This document shows, piece after piece, positions 12,241 through 24,830 of a stretch of 64,000 bases of DNA. The stretch comes from Holacanthus passer (taxonomy: Eukaryota; Chordata; Actinopteri; Pomacanthidae), in contig JAFREQ010000030.1 in NCBI GenBank assembly GCA_025331565.1, positions 6,138,001 to 6,202,000 on the forward strand, given 5' to 3'. The translations under genes were made by a program, and so were the position numbers. Each line of letters begins with the position of its first letter. Positions within the stretch are counted from its first letter, which is position 1. The notes beneath the pieces are model-generated. The model saw nothing but the letters and a program-made list of their open reading frames with translations, was not told where the DNA came from and did no database searches.

Positions 12241-14149
12241 GCACCTCCGTCTGTGTCCACACACACCCTACATTTTGGCATCTACAATGCCAGTGTCTAT
12301 CTGTTCTGTCAGACGTCCCTGAGACAACAACTGAAACCACAGCTGAAACTATGTGGATATACACATCTGTCAGTAGTGCAGAGGTGTGGGGGGGTTAGGA
12401 GTGGCTGCAGACATAAGTAGGGCAGCATTATTTGTAATAAAGCTGAAGTTATCATGCTCAGTTTCAACTCAGGGTGCAAGTCGGCCTCTGCAAAACCCTC
12501 TTTGATATGGAATTGATTTCCAGAGAGAAAGATAATTATTCTCAGTTGCAGAGTGTAGGAAATGTGCAATAAACTGTTAGGCCCAGTCACTGTAGCAGCA
12601 TGTCTTTCTATTAGGCTCGCCATCAAAGCAGCCAGGCTCCTTCGCCTTAAAACTGCAAGAGGGACGAGGAAGATGTTAGGCACTGTTGCCCACGTCTCTT
12701 CAAAATAAAAGCTAGTGTACTGACAATGCTTTGATGAGAGAAAAGAGAGGAGTGTTTATGTGCATGAGTGTGTGAATCCTCACCTTTTTAATGTATATGT
12801 GTGCAAACATGTTCATGTACAAAGCTGGTTTTACTCATTTTGCAGCATAAGCTGAGCAACTGCGAGTTCCCTGTTGCCACGTATAAATACAACTGTTTGT
12901 ACGTCTATATACACATATAGTTAGTGAAAAAAGGATAGATACAAACTGGCAGAGAGGCACTTTTCTCCACGAGATGTGAGATATTTCAAGGGAAATATAA
13001 CTGTGACTTGACCTGTGTAATTAATCTTGAGTGGTCGTGATTGTTTAGTCTTTCTACATTTTATGAGATACTGATAAAAAGGCAACAAAACACATGCTGC
13101 AGAAGAACATAAGGAAGAGTTCACATGCAAATTCAGTCTTCAGAGTCGAGCAGGAAACCCCGGACAGAATTTAACAACAAGGAGCTGAATCAACATTTGG
13201 TTGTTCCTTTATTTATTTTATTTATTTATTTTTTTCGAATTGAATTTTAAATGAGTCTCTGAACTTCAGAAGCACAAGTTCTGTTTTTGATGCCTTAATT
13301 TCACTGTTGCTCTCCATTGGTCTGATTCATTTTTACCAGCTGAACAATAAACAGGAGATATCAGTCAGATATGGAGGACATTACTTTTTCAGGTTGATAA
13401 GATCCTTTATATGATTTCTGATGAAGCTGTCCCTGGTTATATTAAGACTTCCATACGATATCTTTGTGACAAAAGATAAGAAACCTCGGCTGAATATAAA
13501 TTTCTAAAAGTCTAGACATATACATATGTTTTCTTGTACTTTCATACTTTCATTTAATATGGCTTGAAAATATGAAAAAACAATTCTGATATGGATTGTC
13601 AACACATTCAGCTGTTCCACAGACTTGTTTGGATAGGCTTTGTTAAGCTGCCCACTCCACTGATACGCTCAAAGTGTGTGTGCACAGACAGATGGAGCTG
13701 CTGATACTGTATGTGGATGAACTCTTTATTTTGAGCATATGACGATGAATTAATGTTGAACAGGAAGCCGTTGCTTTTTTATCCTCAAGACAAGTATTCA
13801 GTGGCGTCACTGAACTCGCACCACCTGTTTTCAATCCTTTGAAATGTATACTTTCCTTTTCTCCAGCTGAGAGATGGGACAGCTCGCTGAATGTTGAAAG
13901 CAGTCCTCTCATTTTCTATAGTGACCACGGGTGCTGAGTACTTAACAGACGTTGTTAAGAAAGCATAATGGAGACAAAAATGTGTATAATTAAGAGTCTT
14001 TTTCCTGGAGTTACGTGAACTTCAGCGTTAGATCTTGTACATTTGAAAGCCGTGCAGGTGTGAATGATGATGTCTTCTTCTATAATGTAAGGTATATTCA
14101 GTAACATGCATGTATCAGCTCACAAATAAGGAACGCAGATTGAAGGAAT
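12241..14149. other. noncoding flank
   Basis: No supported gene. A 124-codon minus-strand frame (12309-12683) shows no family features. Confidence 0.5.
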
Positions 14150-14370
14150 TTAAAGGCTCAATTCACCCAAATCACATAATAACTTATTTTGTCATTTACC
14201 CATTGAGCTATCCAGACAGTCCAATACGTGAAGTTCAGTTTACTCCTCATGGAGAGCAAAGGAAGTTGCATTTCTTATGGGACTCTGAATTGAGCTGTCT
14301 AGAGTGTGAGAAAATAACCCCGATGATGTCATCAGGGGTTAGTGATATCATCAGGGTTATTTTGGCTCAG
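14150..14370 (+). repeat. dispersed repeat with terminal hairpin
   Basis: It opens ggctcaattcacccaaatca then ttattttgtcatttacccat, like a block at 45866-45915. It ends in an inverted repeat: arms 14311-14330 and 14344-14363 pair at 18 of 20 positions around a 13-base loop. Confidence 0.5.
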
Positions 14371-17300
14371 GCTTAACACTTCATATTTTCAACAAAAAGC
14401 CCGTGTTACAACCCGTGAGAGTGGAGTTTGACAGACCTGGGCGTTTATCAGACAGTGAGTGTCTATTAAAAGATGCAAAATCACATTAAGGGAAACATAG
14501 GATCCAGGGTTTTGGGTGTGCAGCTCAGACTAGGGTCTAAAAGTTTGATGTGGATCACTCTTCTTTTTTTTCTAAATCTCTCGCACAGTTCCCCCTAACA
14601 TCATGGAAATACAATACGAAATCACTGGAGTTCCATTTTAAAAGATTCAACAGCAACGTGTCTTTACAGAAACAATGTCCTCGTCGCTCTGGATAATTTA
14701 CAGCTCACACTGTCAACATTTTTTCTAGTGTTTATTTCTTTGGCAGAAACTCCTTTCATTGAAACTGTTCATACTCTTTCCAGTGCTGTGTACCGCAAAC
14801 ACAGCTTCATTCACCTCAACTGTAAATATGTGGCAGTCAAAATATAAGGGAAATCTAGTGACTTCACACAAGCAATTTCAGCACTAGAGCCTATACTTCA
14901 TAGTACAGGGTGCAGCTCATTTGATTTTTTGCCTACAGGAGTAACTGTACTTCCTATTGACTTACTATCATTATCTGGGTGAATGTGACACAAACACAAA
15001 CAGTGCAGAAAATATACATATTAAAATTTAATCAAAATGCAATGCAAGTAGAATTAAATTAAATTAAATTAAGGAGCTACTTAAGGAGCTTATTCCAGTG
15101 CACACTTCATGGCCACACAATATTTTTAAACATTATTTCGTCTGTTTGTCTGTCCACATTCTGTCCTTAGTGGCATCTTTCTTTAATATTAATATCAAAT
15201 CTTAATACTAATCAATGGCAGATTTCAGTTTTGTTTGAGCCTACTTGCAAAAATATATATTTGTGTTATAACTGTCATGAAAAAAAAGTTATTTCAGAAA
15301 AACTACTCACTTGATAATATGCTCTTCACAGATGTTTGTGTGTATTCATACAGAAATAGACTGAATAGGAAATCTGGAGTAGTCATACCTGGACATTTTA
15401 TAAAAGATAAAAGCCACCTGCTTGACAGTTCCTGGACAACAGTTGGCACTTTTCTTTGCTCTGGCTAGACACCAGAAGAGGAAAATAAGACATTATGTTT
15501 CTGTCCTTCATATAATTTGATTGAACCGACCATTTAAAACCATGAAAGAGGTCATACCTCAGTCTGAATGGCCATGTGAGCTGCTGGCCCAGCTGCACTG
15601 TGCCAGAGAAAGCAACCCTGCAGTCGTGCCAAACAGGTGTGCTGAGCACGTCCAGCCGGGCTGACATTTTATTCAACTGCTGGATTACCTGGTCAGCACA
15701 GTGTTCAAGTAAGACTTGGCTTTTACAGGACATAAGTTTCCAAGACTTGACTTTTATTGCCTGGCTGTAAGCGAACAAGGGCCAACGGCTCAGCACCTGG
15801 TCCTGGCAGGGACCCCTTGCTAATTCACTCTCGGAGTGTAGTGTCATCTTCGGTGACCTTTGCTGACTCAACTCGGCTGCTGTATGCATTACAGTGACTC
15901 GCCTCAGAGACTTTAGATAGGGAGTAAATTATACCGTGTGGATTTGTGCAGCTCGTTTTAGACCTGTTCCCATGGCAACAGAGCCAGTCTGATGGGGGTG
16001 AAGTCTAAATACAAAACACAGTGTCAATAACTGATCATAAATGATGTTTGTGCGCTTTGATCCAGTAACAGTATTCAGCAGGTTTCTCACAGCCATGTGC
16101 ACAGTGCCATCTAGTGCAAAAAACATTTACACCTTTGCAGGGGAGGAAACTTGAAAGTGAGTGTATGTTTGTGTGAAATACATGTCAAAGCATGCAACAG
16201 ACACTGAACAAAAAAATGTGGTCTGACATATAGATATGTCATATAGAGTCATGCTTTGTGCTGAACACAATCAAAGAGCATCAAACATGTACACATGACA
16301 TATACAAACAAACAGATCTCTCAAGTCAGTTCATGACCACTTTGTACTTCTAATTGCTGTGATATTTTGGGCACTTTGGAGCCCTCTTGCCTCTCTGAAC
16401 TCTTGATAAATCTAAATTTAGTCACTCATTATTACCTAAACCTGCAGGGAAGCATCAAAACGACAGGTAAAAAGACATGTGTTCCCATGCAAGTTGTCAA
16501 TCTCTCCTCATCATCCAGCTCCATTTTGGGATACCAAACAATTAGCATCTAACCCATGAGCTACCTCAACTGCTTTTTGTTCCACATCAATGAGAAGCAG
16601 CTCATAATCTGCAGTCTGTCACCTTGTAGGGGTAAATTTAGCATCAGCCAGAGAGGGAGGGAGACAGTGAGACGGGTCACACAGGGGATGCTCCCTCTCT
16701 GACCCTCTGATCGGTTCCTCTGCCGGGGTCATGTCCGGAACAGATGAAAGCCACGAACATCACTGGAGTGCTATTCTTTTTCTTCTATTCCTCTCTATAC
16801 TTTTCCATAGAACCATTTCATCCTAAACTCTACGAGAGATCTTCTGTGGTGGTGTGAAGCAGTTTATCACAGAGCAGTGTAAACTGTACACAGGCACAAA
16901 ACTGTGCTCCCTGTGTTGAGCCATGCATCTTTGTCAGTGCTCCACATCTCTAATGTGGTTATCATGTTTATGAGGCTACTTGCACAGATGCAGAGCCAGA
17001 CAATAACTTCTGACTTTGGATTTTTGTGTACAGGGTGAAAGCTGGCTTGATCTTCAAATGTAGAACACAGCCAAAGAACATGATGGGTGAGTGAGGTTCA
17101 CTTCTGTAGTGGTGACGAACATGTTTTTATGCATTCTATATAATGAAACATTAAGTTATGCCATGCATATAATAGTTTTAATACTATATGGAAATCAAGA
17201 TTTTCACTATGCTGCCCAGTCCAGCCACACCCAATGTCACTCACTTTCAGTGGATAGAAATAGATACTGAGAATGCGCCCTCTCCAGCCCAGCCCTTCAG

Positions 17301-17825
17301 TCAGATTATCCAAGAAAGAAAGAAAGATGAAGACAAACAACTGACACAATTGTGAAAAATAAGAGAAAAATCAAATGATTATTTTAAGTAAAACTGCAGT
17401 CATCAATATGCCAAGATATCACTATGGTAATCTAAGTATAGACTATTATACCACAGCAACTGAAAATTCTTGATCCTGATTTGTTGGAAAGTGTGAATTC
17501 ACTTTTAGTAACTGGATAGTTGTGAATGAATGCCTCACTATTAAACTGCATGTAAAGGCAGCTCAGAGAAACTGTTATTTGTGTAACCACCACCACTGAC
17601 AACAACAAAGGATGAATTGCAAATGGAACAAATCAGTGAATCTCTAAGTCCAAATCCTCTAACACTTAGACGAGGACGGAGAACTTCAACAGAATGCCTG
17701 AATAATGTTAGCCACTGTCAAGCTGGTAGCTCGAGTCCAAGGGACAGCTGCAGGGGCGAGGAGAGAGGACGGGAGGAAGGAAAAACCACACCGCACGGAA
17801 AATATGGAGAATTAAGTCACAGTTA

Positions 17826-17828
<3 letters not shown>
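14371..17828. other. noncoding flank
   Basis: An AATTA pentamer run at about 15053-15073. A 163-codon minus-strand open frame at 15398-15889 has no motif I recognise and is near the length expected by chance in a window this size. Nothing else is supported. Confidence 0.5.
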
Positions 17829-17909
<81 letters not shown>

Positions 17910-17942
17910 CAAGTGTGTGTGTGTGTGTGTGAGAGAGAGAGA
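17829..17942 (+). repeat. compound (GA)n/(GT)n microsatellite
   Basis: Five alternating blocks: GA (17829-17869), GT (to 17890), GA (to 17909), GT (17912-17930), GA (17931-17942). It reads as Ser-Leu and Thr-His runs in a false minus-strand frame. Confidence 0.97.
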
Positions 17943-20900
17943 CTGGAAGACAGTTTTAATAATATCATGTAACAGAATGCTGTGCTCTATTCAGTTTGAC
18001 AGGAATGGCAGGAACTCTGTGGCCCAGGTCCTTCGTCATTCATTTTATTTTTAAAACAGAAAAGCAAGGTCAAAATGATTTACATGTCAACAACTAATAT
18101 ATCTGATTTGATTTTACATACGGCATCTTGTTGGCAAAAGACACATTCCTGGTAGATTATCTTGTAAAACGAACACCATATTTCTACTGTTTACCTTGAG
18201 ATCGTCGTTACAAAACATGAAATAGTTGCCTCCATCATAACTGGACTTCCTGTGACATCACTGTCGGCTGTGGCTGCTTGCCTCCGACCATACCCATCAG
18301 ACGTGAAACTTTCAACCAGAGAGGGCAGTAAAGCGCCATTTCACTTCTCTTCAGCTACTTTTCAAGAAGTTTCTACGACCATTTTCACACCCCTGCTGCC
18401 ATCCGCTGGGAAGTATCAACTTTTCAGAGCCACCTTTCAAGCCAGCGGGGGGCAAGTGTTTGATGCTAAAACAGGCTGAGGAAGTCTTACTCGTGGGGCA
18501 GGTGGGAGGGGAAGCACTACTGAGGCGCTCACATTACTAAGAATGCAAAGAGAAAATTACATTTTGACAAGATGGAAATGAAATATTGTATGAAATAAGT
18601 CAGCTGCTCACTGATGACCATGTGCTCTCCATTTCTCTGGCCACTGTCACTCCTTATAAGTATCCCTCTAAGACTGATGTAGATCTTGGGTTGCACTCCA
18701 GTACAACTGTATATGCTCTGTGAGGGAAATGCAATAATAAAAATGTAGCTAATTTGTTGCCAACAGCTATGGCAAACTATTGACCTTGCTGACTTGTGAC
18801 CCAGCATGTGACGAGGTGTTGCTATCTTCAAGTCCTATACATGTTCTGGAGGACCTCTTGGGCTAATGCTGGTCACTCCAAACATCTCAGATACAAATTA
18901 GTATAATGTGTTTAATCTTTCATGCTGTTTCACTGACACGTAAGCTTTGAGAAAGCACAAAGAATCAGGTTTTCCCTGTTTAGACAACCATGATGAACTA
19001 CCCTGCGCTCCCAGCACGTATGCACTCAGTCAGTGGAAGTGACAGACTGCGGGGAGTGACACATTGCTATGAAATCCTATTAAATAATATAAAAACAGCA
19101 AGTTCAAACCAGATCAGCAGCCCGCGGGTTATGTGGCAGGACGGAGGCACTCGTCACTGTCTGGGAGCTTAGGTGCCTCAGCAAGGTGCGCCTCGCTGAC
19201 ACAGGACTGAGCCGAACATGACAGAGCCACATCTCCCCCTGTTGAGGGAAAAGTATACTACTTGTCAAATCTCTGCATGCGACGTCTCAAGCTCTGGCTG
19301 ATGCAGTTGAAGCTGTGTGTTGGGCTCAGAGAGAAGGAGAAAACGTAAGTCAGGTTTAAAGATTCACACAGTTATTTAATGTGATGTGACTTGACAGGAC
19401 TCTCAAAAATCACATATTCAGTATATTTCAGTATGGATTGCCTGATTGAACTTGTGACCTAGTAATAACATATTGGATTATAAAAGGTAACAGTATTAGT
19501 CTTTGCACACTGAGCTATACAGGGGAACAGTATCTCTGAGGTAAATATTTCTAACAGCATGAATATTAGAAGTTATGTTACTGTTAACAGTAGTGTCAGT
19601 ATTTTAAGTATTGCTCATTTCCATTTTCTCACTTGGCTCCAATTAATTGCAAATCCAAAAAAATCCATTTCATAGATACAAAAAATAAACTGCAAATGAC
19701 TGAACAATCACAGAAAAGTTGTAAAATTAGTAAGATGACTTCAAGGAGGAAATTGCCTTTGAGGCAATTTCATGACAATCCAGGAATGGCTAAAGCTCTT
19801 TGGATGTACAGTATATGTGTCACTTTACTTTTTGAGTCACAGTGAAATCGATTCTGTGCAAATGTATGAATAGAGTGTATCTCAAAAAGTCGCAATACTG
19901 GCTCGATGTCAAAATAACGTAATTCTGTGAGTGCTTTTAAACATGCACATTGAACTGTGTAATAGTGCCTGTCACAAGCATGAATCAGAGATGATCATTC
20001 GCCGCAGCTCATTCACAAACCCAGATAAGACTGTCAGCACCTCTGATGGGGATTTTAATGAAACACTGTCTGTCTCAGTAAGTACAGTTTGCATCACCAG
20101 TAACAGCAGCATAGAAAACAAACACTGGCTGACAAAAGTATTGCAAATGAAAGCCTTAGAGATTTTTCTGCATGTGTATGTTGTTCTGGCATTATGACAG
20201 AATTAATGGTGGAAGCCTCAGGGGAATTATAAATTCTTCAGCTGGTGTCCAGTAATCTGCCAAATAAGTCCAGTGAGCTCGAGATTTAACTCACTGACCG
20301 TGAGTCTTATTTGAAGAAGACCATTAGGATAAGCCTGCTGGAATCCTGAGTACTGTATGCTAATGTTCTTGAGCGGACGTCAAAACCTAAGAGAGACAAA
20401 GAGAAAGTTTGCCCAATGCTTGTTTGTGTGTGATTGAACGTGAATGTCATTTTCTTTGTTTCTACAGAATCTGAGGTGAAATTGAGTTTGTTTAATATTA
20501 CGTTACAATTACACATGCGTCACCTCTTCTGCATCACAGCGACTCTGAGTCACACTCGAACTGAACGCATATATGTCTCTGCGCAGATTCACAGTTATGC
20601 AAATCAGCCTGTGCAGATACAATAGCAGTGCTTCATCTCATTCTCAGTCAATGGTAAATTCTCCCGTAGGCTATATTTTATTGTCAGCTCCTATTTATGC
20701 TAAGGCCAAGGGACAAATACGCCCTTTGCAGTCAAAACAAAAGATCCGTTGGAGCTGCCTGGTGCATACCAAAAGGACAACATGTACAGAAAACCTCTGC
20801 TATGAATTAAGTAGTGATCAGCAGAATGCAAATGCACAGCTGATACAGTGTGCTTATGCTGCTTTTCCATATCAGACACTGTGATCAATTCTTCAGCCTT

Positions 20901-21219
20901 GTCTGAATGCTAAATGTGTTGTGTGCATGTGAGCATACTTCCAATACTTTAATCCGGTAAAAATTCTAATGGAGTTCACTGGATGCAAATCATTCATCAA
21001 ACATGCTCGAGTGTTTGTGCGTCTGAGTGAATGTATGTGTGTTTATCCAGACAAGTGTGCAAAGGCTTTTCTATCTTTCATATGCAGCGATTATTGTGTC
21101 ACCGATCTGTGAAAAAACCCATGTAGAAATGTGTAAACATACTCAAGAGACTGAACTGGTATGTGTTGTTTGCATTATTGATTCAGCAGCGTTTGCCTTT
21201 CAACATAACAAGGTTAGGA
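17943..21219. other. noncoding flank
   Basis: No gene, RNA or named repeat recognised. Open frames are all 60-103 codons and lack motifs. Confidence 0.5.
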
Positions 21220-21540
21220 GCAAAGGCGCCACTCCTTTCTCTCCAGCTGCAGAGAGAGCTCCCCCGCTGGGACCTCCCCCTTAATCAAATCAAACGTTTC
21301 CTATTGCAATTAATATTAGAGCATGCAAATTGCCCAGGAGAGTAAAATGACATTCCCTCGATGGACGCCCATGCTCCAGCTCTATCTCTCCTCGCTGTGC
21401 CCCCTTTCCTCAGGGGACAGTGAGAGTGGAGGGCCGGCTTGTTAGCCTCGGCCTTTCTCTGTAACTCTGCTTTTACCATAAATAAAGGCTGGATGCTCCC
21501 TGCTCACCCTTGCTGCCCTGCACGGCAAAAAGGGCTCGGT
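21220..21540. promoter_or_regulatory. candidate conserved regulatory block
   Basis: Sequence texture differs from its surroundings: no repeats, and packed homeodomain/POU-like words (cccttaatcaaatcaaa, attgcaattaatatta, gcatgcaaat) beside GC-richer segments. This is typical of conserved noncoding enhancers near neural genes, but it is inference only. Confidence 0.3.
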
Positions 21541-21916
21541 AGACATCTGTGTAACTGGCTTCACTGCTAAGCTTTGCCTTAAAATGTGTGTTGCCTTATT
21601 TTAAATGCAATGCATGACTGAAACTGGATTTTTGAGACTGATCTCAATATTAAATGTGTCAGCCAGTGTTTGTTTTTTAACAGGAACACGTAACAGGAAC
21701 ATTTTTTGATACGCATCCCTTAAATTTGATTACTTAAAGCAATTTAGTATTACACTGCCATAAGGTCGGGGGATTCACATGCAGATTCAGAACAGAATGG
21801 TTAATGCTGAAGCAGAAAAGGCTGAGATTTTCTGACTTTCAGTCCCAAAATAGGCCAAAGCCACCAAACACTGTATCCTACATTTGCCATGATGCAGACT
21901 TTTATGTCTTTTGTGG
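21541..21916. other. noncoding flank
   Basis: Nothing recognised. Confidence 0.5.
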
Positions 21917-22130
21917 TAAATGGACTGCATTCATATGGCACTTTTATCCAAAGCACTTTACAATTTGCCTCTTATTCACCCATTCACACACACACAATTG
22001 GGGAGCAATTTGGCCTTCAGTTGCTTCCCCATGAACAGTGTCTAACATGTGGAGGGGAAAAACTGTGGATCAAACTGCCAACGCTGTGATTAGTGGACGG
22101 CTGGCTCTACGTCCTGAGCCACAGCTTTGC
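21917..22130 (+). repeat. dispersed fish repeat
   Basis: gtaaatggactgcattcata, ccaaagcactttacaatttg, cacccattcacacacacaca and ggctctacgtcctgagccac follow the order of a very common teleost repeat (GGTAAATGGACTG...CAAAGCGCTTTACA...CTACCTCCTGAGCCACAG). Class not certain. Confidence 0.65.
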
Positions 22131-23804
22131 CATTTCATGATACTCTCCCTAACTGGTGAATGCCAAACCAGCACTCTCTCCAAGGTGTAGCACTGGTTGC
22201 TGCTAATAGTTAAGCTCATTACTTTGAGTGTATGGCAATAATGAATGAAGAGGACTCAGATTTTTATCAGCTCTTCACATGTGGATCCTGGCAGCCCCTC
22301 CCTTGTGTCGTCCTAATACTCTTTGTTTGTAATACAGGCGTTAGTTAAAGTATTGTTGTCTCCGAGCACAAGTTGAGATCACTTCAGTAAAGTGCCCCTT
22401 TAAGAGTTGTGACCAAGACATCCTGTATAGTAAGTGGGACATGTTACAGTTGAAAACCCAGTGTGTGTTACCTGCCAAGCTCCAAACAGCAGACAGACAG
22501 AGTTAGTGACCAGCTGGTGAGCGTAGTGGGGATGACCCAGATATTTCTGTTAGGAGTTTGTGGAGACTGAACCAGAGCTAAAAAGAGTATTGATGTTGGA
22601 CTTTGATTCACCAGGTGGCCAGTAACACGACTCAAATAAATGCTGATGTTGCTCCGTGTTTGCTGGATGTGTAAATAGGCAGCTGTTTGCGATAATGATT
22701 ATATGTCAAGGTTGTGTTGTTGAGCAACCAAAAACGAATTCAAATGAACATAGGTTTAAATGATTTTTTTTGACTTGTGGACAGTTGATAACACTGTTTG
22801 CTTTGTCATTTCTGCACTCAATATATTGTTACTTGTCGTCAACATATATGTCAATACATATCTGTGAAAAGATAAAAGTGGCTGATAATCTTTTTTTTAC
22901 AACTTGTTTTTTTTAATTGAAGTTCTTCCTCAAACGCTTTCAGTGAATGCATCTCATCACAAACAGAAAAAAAAAAAAAAAAAAAGGTATGTATCTTTTC
23001 ATGCGATGAGGATAAACTAAAACTTATTCAGCCCAAAGTCAACACGGTAACAACCGAGTGTAAGGTATCGACAGGATGTGTGAACCAGCAGCAGAATCCG
23101 TCTCAGCAGAATCCCAGTGGAACTGACTATCAGTGTGAGATATCTACATAATGAGAAGCAGCTAGCATTACAAAATAACTAAATAAATTATGTCCTCCAC
23201 ATGTTTGCATAGGTTTTCTCCAGCTGCTCTGACCTCTCCCAGCAGTTCAAAGACATGCAAGTCAGGTGGGCTGGAGATCTGCCCGCAGATTCTGTATATG
23301 AATGTGGTTTGCACAGGCGCTTAATTCATGGACTTCAGGAGTCATCAGTGGGTTTGTTGACCATCCAGTCAGGCAGCTTGGTCTTCCAAGAGAGCAGGTC
23401 CTGTTCCCATCAGTCACTGCGTAGTTTCTGTGAAAGGCTGGAGCTGAAATTCATAGGAAGGAGATCCAGGCTAGAAGAGCAAGGCATGTTTGCTGTATAG
23501 TGCATTTCACGCACACAAAGGCAATTCAGACTGTGTTAAAGACATAAAAAGGAAAGACTGCACCATTCAAATGCAAATTTAAAGAATAGATTATTAAATC
23601 AAATAACATCAACACAATGCAATCTAACTGCTCCGCAAACAGCCCCCAAAATGACCAGAGTTAAATCAACACCTCTCTAAAACCGTTTCAACTAAAGCTA
23701 AATATTATAACCTTTATGAAGGCAGGATTTATTGAAGGACTATATTATCCTGCAGTAGGTTCTGACTGTCTGTCTTATATCAAGTTCCCGGAGGACATAT
23801 TATC
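22131..23804. other. noncoding flank
   Basis: A poly-A at 22967-22985. No supported gene. Confidence 0.5.
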
Positions 23805-24300
23805 ACATCATAAAGTTGATATGGCGAACACGTTTGTAAAAATGCAGCTTATCTAAATATCCAGTAGACATGTAGCAACATTAGCATTCATGTGGAGTTG
23901 TGTTTGTGTCCACCTGATGAATATGTGTCCAATATTCATTCTCTTTTAACTCCTCTGAGGAAAATCTCTGGCTCTTATTTAGCTGCTAAATGCTCCACTT
24001 TCTTCACCAGTATGTTCCTAACTAACTGCTTCGGTGCAGGTCAGGTAGTTTACAATGGGTCCATCAGAGATGGTGAAATCAGCTGCTTGGTGCATCTTGA
24101 AAAGTGTACCAAAACAGTAAAGTTGTGGGCTGAAACACCAGAACAATGAACTGAAAGATGCTAAAATGCTTCTCGTAAGGGAAACTGTAGAATTGGCTGG
24201 TAATTCTGTATGAACTTGCCACTACAAGTAACTCTTACACAGTGCACACAGTCATTTGATCTAAAGTCAAAATCAACATATGGATTAGTGCAGCTTTAAG
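23805..24300 (+). repeat. dispersed repeat family X, copy 1
   Basis: cataaagttgatatggcgaa, agcaacattagcattcatgt, ggagttgtgtttgtgtccac, then gtagtttacaatgggtccat and gtgggctgaaacaccagaac, ending ttagtgcagctttaag. It shares blocks with 35236-35660 and 38805-38990. No coding capacity. Confidence 0.6.
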
Positions 24301-24589
24301 ATGAGCCAGTACTGACGCATAGTTAGGCCAATCACTTTGTTAATCTCAGTGAAGACAGAAAACATTTTAACACGTGCAAATGAGCTACATGCAGGTGCAA
24401 CTAAATTTTTCCCTAGTTACATCCGTTCATCGGTTACATGAGATTTCCCCTCAAATGAGGCCTTGCTAGTGCATGAAATGTAGTCTACTGCAGACAACAC
24501 ATAAACATGTGCAGACAGAAACACACTTGCCTGAGCAAAAGTAACAGGCTGTCTGTCTATATGCACATGCACACACACACATTATGACA
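24301..24589. other. noncoding flank
   Basis: Nothing recognised; short CA runs near 24570. Confidence 0.5.
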
Positions 24590-24830
24590 CATAGCACACA
24601 CTCACACAACCCTGAGCTAAAGTAACCCTCCGTCCTCCTCCTGCCCTTCCCTCTCCGAGTTTTCCCTCTTTGAGCAATTAGGTCTACTTCCTGCAGTGCT
24701 CGGCTCCTCGTGATTAAGCTCAGCTTTTAATTGAACATGACGTCATGGGCCATTGAATCTGTCATTATCGGAGGTGGCCTAAGCAATGCGTTGGGAAATG
24801 AAACAGACTGAGTGTTCATTATAAGCTGAA
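24590..24830. promoter_or_regulatory. candidate conserved regulatory block
   Basis: Repeat-free, with gagcaattagg, gtgattaagctcagctttta, attgaacatgacgtcatggg and cattatcgg. TGACGTCA is a full CRE palindrome (24740-24747) next to TAAT-type homeodomain words. Inference from texture only. Confidence 0.3.

Noticed and set aside
12309..12683. 124-codon minus-strand frame
   Set aside because: No motif and no neighbouring exon with matching phase.
15398..15889. 163-codon open frame on the minus strand
   Set aside because: No recognisable domain, no splice or homology support. About one frame of this length is expected by chance in 64 kb at this base composition.
17708..17968. Ser-Leu/Thr-His-rich protein
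   Set aside because: It is the translation of a GA/GT microsatellite.
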